Shown here in pieces: positions 54,077-63,755 of a stretch of 64,000 nt of DNA. Under the pieces are notes generated by a model. The model made no database searches. It was not told where the DNA came from and saw nothing but the letters and a program-made list of their open reading frames with translations. A program made the position numbers and the translations under genes. The DNA comes from Spodoptera frugiperda (lineage: Eukaryota; Arthropoda; Insecta; Lepidoptera; Noctuidae), in the NCBI RefSeq assembly GCF_023101765.2, contig NC_064213.1, positions 7,998,001-8,062,000 on the forward strand. Reading direction: 5' to 3'. Position 1 is the first letter of the stretch. Each line of letters starts with the position of its first letter.

Positions 54077-54665
54077 CTGAAAAAAGTTGTCACATGTATA
54101 CATATATTCGTGGGTTACTTGACATGGCAGGCAATAACACGTGTATTATAAAATCAGAAATGTTACCTACAGGAACAGAAGGTATTTTACACAGCCTGAA
54201 TAATTCGATGCGGTTCATTGGAGTCGGAGAATCAGAGCGTCAAATTCGGACCCGGTAAACGTAAAACGAATTGATAGTAAGCCCCCAGGGCAAGTAAATT
54301 GTATAAAGCATTTACAGCTACCAGCAGGTCAACCTACTCCTGTCTGTAAAACTAAAATCCTAAGGAAAAATCCCAAAAAGGGGCCAAAAAGGATTTATTA
54401 TTTATTATATTTTAGACTTAATTCTTTTTATAGAAGAATCCAATGGAAAAATTGACAGATAAGAGAAGCTTGACCTGCCTGCCACTGTGCCTGTCCTATA
54501 CAATAATCAACTCGACAACTTTACATTAACAGTGGTATGGATGATAAAGTTTATTGGTAAGTTAATTAGATATTATAGCTGTAGTTATAGCAAGACTCCC
54601 TAGGTACATTAATACTACATTATTGCCTGCCGTTGGTATCTGGCTTGTCCAATTAAACATGTTAC

Positions 54666-57600
54666 CTCTGTCAAAGAATTGTAAAGAGGAGTGTCGCCTG
54701 GAAGTCTCAGACCGCTTTTAAATTGCGACGTTTTGATTGTTGGATCTATGAAAAGAAAATATTCCTAATACTAAATCCTCTTACTATGAGGTGAACACAC
54801 CACAGAAAGATTCATGATGTCTCTGCTATCGTAGATATGTTTTCAATTATTATTTATTTTGTAAAGAGAGTGCAGCTTTGGATTTTGTATACTTATACAA
54901 AATATAAATATTTCTTATACTTACTACTTTCAAGCGCATCCTTAATTTTGCTTTCATCTATTTCCGTTGCTTTAGCTTGATATTCTTGGTTCATCTTTTG
55001 ATAATCTTTCACTGATATTGCTGGCCGCTTCTTGGCATACTCTAGACTCCTCAAAGAATTCTCTTGTTTCTGTTCTATGTGGTCGATAGTTTTAACGTAG
55101 TCCGAAGATATTTTGCGATAAACTTTCTTCCCGTGTTGTAGTAAAAGCACTTGGTCAATGGATTTCTGAGGAATATCCATCGTTATGGAGTGACGCTTCA
55201 AATAATTTTCACGTGATTCATCCCTCGCCAATAATAGTCTGCTCGGCGAGTCGTGTGTGAGGAACAGGTTATTTTTCTGCTGCTGCATTTCCGAGAAGGT
55301 TCTAGAAATGAAGACGTTTTATGGATGTACCTTTTTTTTTAAAATATAATTGAAACTGTTCAACAAAATTACTGATTTTCATTAATTTAACTTACTTATA
55401 TTCCTTCAACGTTGGCAGTGGGTCTAGATCATTATAGGTCGAGGTAGCGTCGAGGAGACGCCCAATTAAAGAAGGTCGTTCCTCCCTGTTCTCGTATTCT
55501 TCTTCATCGAATGAGAATCGGGCCCTTATCCGACTGTTGAGAAATGAGAATCAATGAAATAGAAACCTTAAAAAGTACTATAGGTAGCCAAATAAACATC
55601 TAACAGGAGCAAAAAAGTAATGTTTTGGATCAGTAAGCCCAAAACACTGAATACCATCTACAATACAAATAACCAATTTGAAGCCATTAACTAATAACTA
55701 ATAATATTGTTTTAAAAATAATAAGCACTAATTTGTTTAAACGTAGGTAAATATTATTATTAATAAAAGTATTTCACCTTGATCGTGGATCCTCCCTATC
55801 ACGCGAGCTTCTTTTTGCTTCATGGGTCATCCTAACTGTTTTTCTAAAATAAAAAAAATAAAAAACATCAAACAAAATATATACTAAAAACATCTTGTTA
55901 CATCGGAAATTAAAAATAAATCGATCCGTTTTTGCTATTTGCCATTACATTTTTTTTAATTAGTACCTACATAAGTATTACTCAGTTTATTATTTTACTA
56001 GTGCACTTCATTGCTTGGTATTTGTAACAACGCAAAAAATAATAAAAATTATACCACACGTCATTAAACATAAGAAAAAAAAAACGATTCTAGTTTCTGT
56101 CTTATGTCCGCAATTTATGTCATTGCATATTTTTTTTAATTTGTTTATATTTATGACTTACCATAACAGCACTAATGTATGAAAGCATTAGTTACCTTTA
56201 GACGACTGTGAAAATTAAACACATCATGTTAATTTTATGACGGGATATTTACCATGTTTATTCACTTTGGTGAGTTTCCGATATTTCGGCACTGTTGCAA
56301 GCGCCATGATCACGGATTAACATGATATCGGAAACTCACCAAAGTGAATAAACATGGTAAATATCCCGTCATAAGTTCTAATAATAGTGTTAGTGACCAT
56401 GTCAATTTAAAAACTTATAACAACATGTTCAATTTATTAACAAACAAAGTAAATTAAATGCTAAAGTGAAATACTCCGTCAGGACGTTAGGTAGGTACTG
56501 ATACGGAATTTAAGTGCCCAAGACAACTAAGTATACAAAAAGCAATAATATTCCATCATACTATATACTTATAAACATGATTTTTTTTTAATTATATTCT
56601 CTTAAAATTTCACCTTAATTTTGACACATATCCACATAATTGTAGTTTGTGTTTGGGTCACTCTGGTTCTGGTGGTCTCAATTTAAAAGAGGGGCACATA
56701 AATCAATAACATTTTTAAATATACTTAAAATAAATTTTATAAAGTTTATTGTAACTATATAGTACAATTATAAGTAACCAGATAAATGTTTAGTAAATTT
56801 AACCATCACTACATAGTATAAAACAAAGTCGCTTTTTCTGTCATGTTGTATGTCCCTATGAACGCTTAAATCTTTAAAACTACGCAACGGATTTTGATGC
56901 GGTTTTTTTAATAGATAGAGTAACTCATGAGGAAGGTTTTTATGTATAATACAGGTATAATATATCACCATTGCACCCATGCGAAGCTGGGGCGGGTCGC
57001 TAGTTACCTATAAATTTTCAAAAATTTTTTGTACATTTTCAAAAATTGTCTCTTTGCCAATAAACTTGTACATTGGAAAATCTTGTAAATAATATCTACT
57101 AAATTAAGTTAAGAAAAACTAAACAGATACATGTCATGTAAATGATATTGAAAATACTTTCTTATTTGAATTAACTACGAAAAATTTTATTAATCGTGTT
57201 CACTGCCCAGCGAATTTCCACAGTTCCGAGAGTGCCCATGACACGTTATTGCGTTCAATGTTTACCCATCTCGAGTGCCCGTGACGCACACGCGTTCGGT
57301 CGAATCTCGCCGGGTGCCCACGACGCGTCTGTGCGTTTATTACTCAAATTTTTTGTATTAAAAATTGCCTATGTTACTCTTAAATCTCGAATACTCCGTT
57401 TTATCCCATCTTACTACTACCTGGATTGTAATCCGTGCATGGTATTTCTTCAGTTTCTACGACTTCCGATATTCTGATATGCCTAGAAAGTTACAGATAA
57501 TTTTGAAATCACAAATCACACCCATGGCTGATCTTGTCCAACGCATTTGCCAAACAACTGCCCCGTCTAGAAACTTGAGTTTTATACATGATAGGCATAT

Positions 57601-60600
57601 TCAAATAATGACGTGGGTAATAGGTTAATAGGTAATTAAATAAATAAGTAAAAAAGATGTATGTATGTTAATTAAAAATAATGTAATGACACACATATTT
57701 AGGTAGGCGAAGGTGGTTAAAAAATAAAATGTAGGTACTACCTTGTGATTACTTTATTCACTAGTGGACCCCGATTGGGAAACGATAGGTGACGACAGTA
57801 TCTACCTACTTACCCCTAGATTAAAAAGCAACGACTGCTGTTGAAAAAGTATAAACGACATTTTAAAACCGAAAAATACACTTCATATTTAACTCAACAA
57901 TAAAACCGCCAAAAAATGTACCTGTAAATAATCGCTTTAGGAATGTATAGTTCCAAAAACGTTTTGCATTATAGGTACAGGAGTAGTATTGGTTTTCGAT
58001 CAATAATAGCGAATGTAATGGTGGATCAATAATGAAGTATGTACTTAATTACATAATTATCATAAAATCTGATCTAGTCGAGAACAGACTGAGGTCTGTA
58101 CCGTATGGCTTATGTATTGCCCAGCTCGAACAGAATAAACCAACCAATCAGAGTGCCGAAAGCGCTTTCGTTTTGATTACTTTCTACGTAAAGCAAACTC
58201 ATACTAAGGATATTGCAGTTATCATTTGGAATCATTGAATCTGGGATATCATTATGTGCATCCTCCATACCTACCTACATAATATTAACTTTTTACCTCT
58301 TGGAAATTAGGACCTACTGAAAACTTTAGTTTTCACAAATAGGATCATCACCTTTTAGGATCGTGATCCTGAACGTCATCATCAGCTTCGTCATCACCTT
58401 TATTATCATCAACAAAAGTATCTTCCTTTTTGTGAAAAATTTCCAATTTTTCCAAGTCATCCTTGCGGACGAAACCAGTTTGACGTCGTTCTGTTTTCTT
58501 CTTGTCTGCTTCTGTGGCCGGCTCAGCCGCCTGGCTGATACGAATTTGTCTAAAAGTGGCAGAAAAAAATAAAAAAAATATAAAAAAATAAACAAATTAC
58601 AACAAAAAAAAAATTATGTCATCCAAACAAAAGAGATTATTTATTACTGCCAAAATATAGCTACTTTAATATTTGTGCGGGTCGGAGGGATCAGGCCGTG
58701 GATCGTTTCCTCAACGTACCCGTGATGTGGTCAGGGAGCCAGTGGACTGTATGATGATGGTGGAGAAATAACTCTAGTACTGATTTTACTCAATACTTTA
58801 TTCCATAGGTTACAAATAAATGATGTTAACACCGTAGTGGATTGACTTACGCGACTACTAAATCAACATGACACACTCTGACGATACATTGATATTACGT
58901 AACAGGATAATTACGACACTAACATAATGACGTTCATTGACACACTGAGGACGTCTCGAAAGGAGTCGTCCTTATATAGGCGGGCCGCGCAAACAAGATC
59001 GTTCCTGTCCTGGGTGCACGTCGCGGGCGTCGCCGCGTTACGAACAAGTTCGTGCAAGCCCAGGAGCATGTTTAAACCAGACTGCGGCGGCGCGGAACAA
59101 AGGATCGCCGCCGCTCACCTTTGATATACGTGTTTAAACATGCTTTTTAACAGGAACGATCAGGTTTGGTACATGTCGCGGGCGGCTCGCCACCTTACAT
59201 TGCTGTCGTGCACACTTCTCCCGCCGTCGCCATCTGGCGACTCCTTGGTGGGCACGACAATGCGCTCCGCTGGTCTTCGGAGTACGAGTCCTGTGGTCAT
59301 GCTACTCGTACCTCTCCTTCTGCGTCTGGTAGCACCTGCGTTACTCTGCCTTTGGGCCAGGTGTTACGTGGAAGGTCAGGGTCGGAGGTTACGACGACGT
59401 CTCCAACCTTGGGTGGGGTGCTGCTGCCGAGGGCTCCCGCCGGTTTCATAGGCGCGGCAGGCACTCACGTTCCCGTCTTCGCCAAATCGGCGACACCGGT
59501 GGTACGAGCTTCCAGCTTATAGACCACGTATGTGACTCACTACCTAAACCTAACCTAATCTAAAGCGCTTAAGGTGCTTTTACCTAAGTCCCTATCAGCC
59601 GCTTAGGTAGCGTTGTCACTACATACATTTAAGACTAACCTATACCTATATGTACTTATAAGCTAATCTATACTTTTACCTAATACCTATTCCTATACCT
59701 ATACCTATATCTATGACCTAGACCCATATCTATATCTATAAATTAACCTAATTCCTAATACCTATATGTCTTTGTGCCTATCTACAGCTACACATATAGG
59801 ACCATAATAACCTAAACGGGGGTACGGGCACGTAGTATTCCCGTTATTACTTAAACTACTATGTAACTTCTTAGGCTTATTCCTACGTTCGGGTACAACA
59901 GCTTTTTGTTCGTTCACCGCTTTGATTTTCCCGCGCGAATGTGAAGTCCGTGCGCTAGCGCTGCATGTACTTAGCACTGATAACGAACTGCACGGCGTCG
60001 CTTTGTTATCCTGTGTGGCGGCGATCACTTTTGGTACTTCGGCGCGTTGCTTATTCTTATCTAGGCGTTCTAGGGTACCTAGATAGGTCTTGGGTACTGT
60101 AGGTCCTTTTTGTTTCCTTTTCTTGAACCTGCCGTCGGGTAATCTTCGACTTTTCTGTTCTAGGGTACCTAAGGTTTTCTGTTCTAGGTCTTCTCTAGGT
60201 ATCCTAGGTTCTAAACTTGGTGGTTCTGAATTGAAGTTCATCACGGTTTCTTCAACTAGTTCTACATTTTCTTTAATTCTAATGAGGCCGCAGAATGTAC
60301 TCGTGTCTTTATTTGCTGTGTACTGACATCCATGTAAAACCCAACCGAGTTTTGTGTACGATGCTACTGGTTGGTCGCGTGCACCTGTACGTGTCTTAGT
60401 GGCTACCAATAAGTGCCAGTTATCCTGACCTATCAGAATCATAGGTCGCGCGTGTTCATAAACAAGAGTGCTACGTATGTCGTCTAAATGTTTGCAATTG
60501 TTTAGATCTTCGGCATGTACAGTCTGCGCCGTGACATCCAGCCTAGTTACGGTGCGCGCCGCCTCTATCTTCTGTGGGGCGCTATGGTACTTGCCTTGTA

Positions 60601-63600
60601 TGTGGAGGCTTACGGTTCGGCTTCGCTCGTGCTTGAACTCTGTGCCTAAGCCTTGTATGCACATAGAACTTTCTGGCCCATCTGCACCTAGGATGTCTGC
60701 TACCGACGCGGGTATCAAGGTGACTGTACTCCCATCGTCTAACAAGGCGTATGTATGTATCCTAGCATGTGGTCCGCTCAACGTCACAGGTACAATCTTC
60801 AAATATGCGCGGCGGTTGTGAGGCGAAGTTGTTTCCCGCGCTGACGTCACGGATTCGTGTGTCGTCATCGCTGGCGGCGCGGGCGGCGCTGTGTTTACAT
60901 TACGCTCTTTGTGCAACAGTTTGTGATGCTTCATGTTGCACTCCTTTACGTCACAAGTAGGCGCTCTGCACATATTTCTTCTATGTTTACTTTTTAAACA
61001 TCTAAAACACATGTTATTCGATTTTGCTATATTCCATCGCTTATCTATGTCTAACTGTTTGTATTTACTGCAGTCTGGTAACTTGTGGCCGTGCTGCTTG
61101 CATGCCGGGCATTGCTCACTTGATGTTTTCTGACGAGTATTCACCATAAACGTGCGCTCAACTCTGCGCCGTCGTCGCTCATCAATGGCGTTATCCCTAT
61201 CCCGCTCTGGCAGTGCGTACGCGCTACACTTGTCGGCCTCTTCATTCATAAACATAGATAAGAGCTTTAATACGGGGGTATCTTCAAGCTTTTTATTTGC
61301 CGCGTAATCGTACCATTTATTTTTTAATATTGGCGTTAACTTATCTATTATAGATCGCGACATTTCGGGGCTGTGTAAATAGTGAATTCTTTTTAGTGCT
61401 TCTATTGTACCTACTGTGTTTGCAATACGGCTAGCAAATATACAAATATCCCTAGGGTCATCCTTTAATCTAGGTAATAATTTTACTTTCTCTAATTCGG
61501 TCATTATCAAGGCCTCAGGTCTACCAAAACGTCTTTCTAGTGCATCTAGAATGACCTGAGGGTCAGATTGACTAAACAGTAAACACTCTACAGCTTCCTT
61601 TGCGGCGCCTCTGAGGCTTAACCTAATCCTAGCAACATTTTCTACGCTAGAAAAATACGTGTGTGAGTCACAATACGCGGCCTTATAAGCTATCCACTCA
61701 CCGGGTTTTCCATCGAAGACTGGTAGCCGCTGCATGAACTTCGGTGGCTCTCTCGAATTGCGCATGACCTGCGCTAGAGCCGCGGCGAGGGTTCTTACGT
61801 CTATCAGTCTATCACTAACGTTACCGTGTGACACTTCACTCGCGATATTGCCCTTTGTATTCGCACACACACATTCACACATTTTTCTGCAGCCGTCGTC
61901 GTCTCGCAGCGGGTGCGCGCCCGCCGGTGCGCCGGTGTACGTCGTTGTCGCTGCGTGGGCTGCGTTTCTGCTGATCCTCCCGCCGCTGACGTCGTGTGGC
62001 GGCGGTCGAGTCTCACCTCCGGGTGGCGGCGCGGGTCGCGCTAGCCACGTTCCAATCCTCGAGGCGAGGTCGTCCTCCAGCTCTTCGTCGTCGCTCGACT
62101 CAGCTTCGATTCTGAGGCGCTGCAGCTGTATTTCTTTCAGCCGTCGCCTTGCCTGAGCTTGCTGGAGCTGGACATCCATATCAGCCATCTCTAGCTGTTC
62201 TATGGCCTCTAGCTCTGCGAGGCGCTTCTTTTTCGAACACGTAGAACGGCGTGACCTCGTATCGCTAGGCTTGAGTGTGGCGTCGATGTTGGTAGTCGCT
62301 GTAGACCCGCTTCCTGTGTCCGTCACTCGGACCGAGCTCGATTCTGGTGCCGGGGTGGTGGCACCCGGTCCGGCGGTCACGGAAAGCTCTTGCTGGGTCT
62401 GCTCTCCTCTGGACTCTCCACTACGGCTGCGTGTTAGCACCATGTTGCTGGAACTTGATTTGGCTCTGAAGGACCAGAATGTGCGGGTCGGAGGGATCAG
62501 GCAGTGGATCGTTTCCTCAACGTACCCGTGATGTGGTCAGGGAGCCAGTGGACTGTATGATGTTGTGGAGAGAAATAACTCTAGTACTGATTTTACTCAA
62601 TACTTTATTCCATAGGTTACAAATAAATGATGTTAACACCGTAGTGGATTGACTTACGCGACTACTAAATCAACATGACACACTCTGACGATACATTAAC
62701 ATTACGTAACAGGATAATTACGACACTAACATAATGACGTTCATTGACACACTGAGGACGTCTCGAAAGGAGTCGTCCTTATATAGGCGGGCCGCGCAAA
62801 CAAGATCGTTCCTGTCCTGGGTGCACGTCGCGGGCGTCGCCGCGTTACGAACAAGTTCGTGCAAGCCCAGGAGCATGTTTAAACCAGACTGCGGCGGCGC
62901 GGAACAAAGGATCGCCGCCGCTCACCTTTGATATACGTGTTTAAACATGCTTTTTAACAGGAACGATCAGGTTTGGTACATGTCGCGGGCGGCTCGCCAC
63001 CTTACATTGCTGTCGTGCACAATATTATAATGAAGTTTTGAAAGATAGGTATCTATGAAGTTAGGATAGGTTAGATAGGTAGGTATGACATTATAAACCT
63101 GTTTTTTTTTTCAGTTTCTAGGCTAAGCAGTTTGGTAAACGCGTTGAATACAATGTCAGCAATGATTTATTGATGTGGACAACAGTAATTAGGAGACATT
63201 AGTGTTTACGCAGTCACCTAGTATATGGAAGATATACTTCGAGGTCATCTTCCTCAGCTTCTTCATCAGGGTCATCTTTCTGGAATTTGATTAGTTCAGC
63301 CATATCTTCCGGACGTACGAAACCGGTTTGGCGTCTATGTATTTCTTTATGCTGATCAAAAGGACTGTGAGGTAAGCTGATGGACACTCTTCTACAAAAA
63401 AAAAAAAAAAAAATTAATGAAAAAATTAAATACTTAAAGCAAATTAATTATAACCAAATAAATTAGGTATGATGGAAATAAATAAACACAGTCGTTCTTT
63501 ATTTTAATAAAAAAAACTTAATAATTTTGAATGTTGGCAAGCCGTTAGCCGTTGCCGCCATTCGCCGGCAAACGGCGGCGAAGTGGTGAATGATTTTTTT

Positions 63601-63755
63601 ATCACTATTATACCTATACTAATACTAGGTACAGCTAAAAGAAAAAATATCATTCAGGTGTACAGTGTACATTACATACATAAATAGGTAATACTAAAAA
63701 CAATGCTACTGTAACTTACTTTTCTTTATTAGCGCGTAATTCATCTTCCGCCATT
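54666..63755 (-). CDS. Unrecognised charged, coiled-coil-prone protein (partial gene model)
   Basis: I do not recognise this protein. Seven minus-strand exons join without breaking frame: 63720-63755, 63218-63391, 58352-58549, 55778-55843, 55396-55533, 54925-55301, 54666-54745. Together they encode about 356 residues. The first exon contains MAEDELRANKE; its ATG may be the true start or internal, since the acceptor lies one base upstream. Two exons carry a shared motif RRQTGFVR followed by an acidic tail. Then come a basic stretch, an acidic SFDEEEYENREERPS, and a lysine/glutamate/glutamine-rich region (KDYQKMNQEYQAKATEIDES) likely to form a helix or coiled coil, ending at SQFKSGLRLPGDTPLYNSLTE. 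No signal peptide or membrane segment is seen. A final short exon is probably further downstream (see the separate entry). The first exon set may extend beyond the right edge. Confidence 0.75.
56235..56374. mobile_element. Perfect 50-bp foldback element
   Basis: Positions 56235-56284 and 56325-56374 are exact reverse complements (ends ttatgacgggatatttacca / tggtaaatatcccgtcataa) around a 40-bp loop. Related to the element at 39.66-39.85 kb, with which it shares the adjacent ataagttctaataatagtgt. No transposase frame. It lies in an intron of the minus-strand gene. Confidence 0.75.
56865..57003 (-). repeat. Interspersed repeat fragment
   Basis: On the minus strand it starts actagcgacccgccccagct with tcgcatgggtgcaatggtga and contains atccgttgcgtagttttaaa. 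This is a repeat end dispersed in many insect genomes. Confidence 0.55.
57226..57330. repeat. Degenerate GC-rich short tandem motif
   Basis: gagtgcccatgacacg (57231), gagtgcccgtgacgca (57274) and gggtgcccacgacgcg (57313) recur at about 40-bp spacing in otherwise AT-rich intronic DNA. Origin unknown; it may be a decayed repeat. Confidence 0.4.
58352..58549 (-). CDS. RRQTGFVR-motif exon, copy 2
   Basis: 198-nt exon with the same phases as the exon at 63218-63391. Encodes RQIRISQAAEPATEADKKKT, then RRQTGFVRKDDLEKLEIFHK and an acidic aspartate-rich tail ending DHDPKR. The donor AAAAG/gtgatg was chosen because its phase fits the next exon. An upstream gt (AATAAAG/gtgatg) does not fit. Confidence 0.75.
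58674..59214 (-). repeat. LTR (3' LTR of the minus-strand element)
   Basis: 541 bp, TG...CA ends. Contains a TATA motif (plus-strand ccttatatagg near 58970) and AATAAA read on the minus strand (58798-58803). The short open frame inside it is repeated in the other LTR and is not a gene. Confidence 0.92.
59215..59225 (-). other. Polypurine tract
   Basis: GGCGGGAGAAG on the minus strand abuts the 3' LTR, the expected place for the plus-strand DNA primer. Confidence 0.6.
59220..59480 (-). pseudogene. Remnant of pol C-terminus (DUF5641-like)
   Basis: On the minus strand a fragment reading VGDVVVTSDPDLPRNTWPKG can be seen around 59350-59408. This is the type of C-terminal domain that follows integrase in BEL/Pao pol. 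The similarity is interrupted by a stop and continues in another frame nearer the LTR, so it is non-functional. It shows that the pol deletion removed the middle of the element and left its 3' end. Confidence 0.6.
59560..59765. repeat. CCTATA/ACCTAA-rich simple repeat inside the element
   Basis: Repeated cctaa, acctat and ctatat motifs (for example tacctattcctatacctata at about 59.68-59.70 kb) fill the space between the end of the 893-codon frame and the pol remnant. The stop codon of the frame lies at its edge. A slippage-prone tract may mark the deletion junction. Confidence 0.6.
59762..62443 (-). CDS. BEL/Pao gag-protease polyprotein, 893 codons, open to a stop
   Basis: Structural and protease part of a BEL/Pao element. 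Order: charged low-complexity N-terminus with a helical, glutamine-rich segment (about 70-120); a DUF1759-type gag core (about 232-400, starting PPKFMQRLPVFDGKPGEWIA); two CCHC knuckles (C445-C458 and C479-C492) followed by the cysteine/histidine cluster CNMKHHKLLH typical of Pao elements; then an aspartic protease-like domain with LLDDGST (catalytic aspartate near 569-570) and GWVLHG near 700-705. It reaches the reverse-transcriptase threshold (DLEQKTLGTLEQKSRRLPDG to GRF at 771-773), where homology stops. About 120 basic, low-complexity residues follow to the stop. A complete element would continue into reverse transcriptase, so this is a deletion derivative whose remaining frame is undamaged. 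Start: first ATG inside the primer-binding region. Confidence 0.9.
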   Translation of the reverse strand: MVLTRSRSGESRGEQTQQELSVTAGPGATTPAPESSSVRVTDTGSGSTATTNIDATLKPSDTRSRRSTCSKKKRLAELEAIEQLEMADMDVQLQQAQARRRLKEIQLQRLRIEAESSDDEELEDDLASRIGTWLARPAPPPGGETRPPPHDVSGGRISRNAAHAATTTYTGAPAGAHPLRDDDGCRKMCECVCANTKGNIASEVSHGNVSDRLIDVRTLAAALAQVMRNSREPPKFMQRLPVFDGKPGEWIAYKAAYCDSHTYFSSVENVARIRLSLRGAAKEAVECLLFSQSDPQVILDALERRFGRPEALIMTELEKVKLLPRLKDDPRDICIFASRIANTVGTIEALKRIHYLHSPEMSRSIIDKLTPILKNKWYDYAANKKLEDTPVLKLLSMFMNEEADKCSAYALPERDRDNAIDERRRRRVERTFMVNTRQKTSSEQCPACKQHGHKLPDCSKYKQLDIDKRWNIAKSNNMCFRCLKSKHRRNMCRAPTCDVKECNMKHHKLLHKERNVNTAPPAPPAMTTHESVTSARETTSPHNRRAYLKIVPVTLSGPHARIHTYALLDDGSTVTLIPASVADILGADGPESSMCIQGLGTEFKHERSRTVSLHIQGKYHSAPQKIEAARTVTRLDVTAQTVHAEDLNNCKHLDDIRSTLVYEHARPMILIGQDNWHLLVATKTRTGARDQPVASYTKLGWVLHGCQYTANKDTSTFCGLIRIKENVELVEETVMNFNSEPPSLEPRIPREDLEQKTLGTLEQKSRRLPDGRFKKRKQKGPTVPKTYLGTLERLDKNKQRAEVPKVIAATQDNKATPCSSLSVLSTCSASARTSHSRGKIKAVNEQKAVVPERRNKPKKLHSSLSNNGNTTCPYPRLGYYGPICVAVDRHKDI
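62459..62476 (-). other. Putative primer-binding site
   Basis: The minus-strand sequence TGGTCCTTCAGAGCCAAA starts three bases inside the 5' LTR. It has the TGG expected to pair with a tRNA 3' CCA and resembles the equivalent region of other BEL/Pao elements. The tRNA was not identified. Confidence 0.55.
62480..63021 (-). repeat. LTR (5' LTR of the minus-strand element)
   Basis: 542 bp, near-identical partner of 58674-59214. By eye the differences are one base at ggcagtgg versus ggccgtgg, a small cluster in gatgttgtggagaga versus gatgatggtggaga, and two bases in cattaacatt versus cattgatatt. It should supply the promoter for the internal frame. Confidence 0.92.
63218..63391 (-). CDS. RRQTGFVR-motif exon, copy 1
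   Basis: 174-nt exon of the unrecognised gene (phase 2 in, phase 2 out). Encodes KRVSISLPHSPFDQHKEIH, RRQTGFVRPEDMAELIKFQK, then an acidic DDPDEEAEEDDLEVYLPYT end. It resembles the next exon (58352-58549) in motif, acidic tail and phase, which suggests exon duplication within the gene. Confidence 0.75.

Larger units (their letters stand above)
58674..63021 (-). mobile_element. BEL/Pao-type LTR retrotransposon with deleted pol
   Basis: Direct repeats 58674-59214 and 62480-63021 begin TGTGC and end GCACA. The 5-bp target duplication ATATT is at 58669-58673 and 63022-63026. Orientation is minus: TATATAAG and AATAAA in the LTR, TGG-initiated primer-binding site three bases inside the right LTR, and purine tract GGCGGGAGAAG against the left LTR all read on that strand. 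The interior is only about 3.3 kb. It holds one gag-protease frame and a small C-terminal pol remnant; reverse transcriptase, RNase H and integrase are absent. LTRs differ at only about 1% of positions, so insertion was recent. The element lies between two exons of the unrecognised gene, in the same transcriptional orientation. Confidence 0.92.

Noticed and set aside
54421..54500. Possible exon after tattgtatag at about 54.50 kb on the minus strand
   Set aside because: It opens a frame, but the polypyrimidine tract is poor and the peptide has no resemblance to the rest of the gene.
58927..59124. 65-residue plus-strand frame found in both LTRs (also 62734-62931)
   Set aside because: Antisense to the element and present twice only because LTRs are repeats.
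61734..62531. Plus-strand frames of 109-140 codons opposite the gag-protease frame
   Set aside because: Shadows of the GC-rich coding strand; the minus frame has gag, zinc-knuckle and protease motifs.
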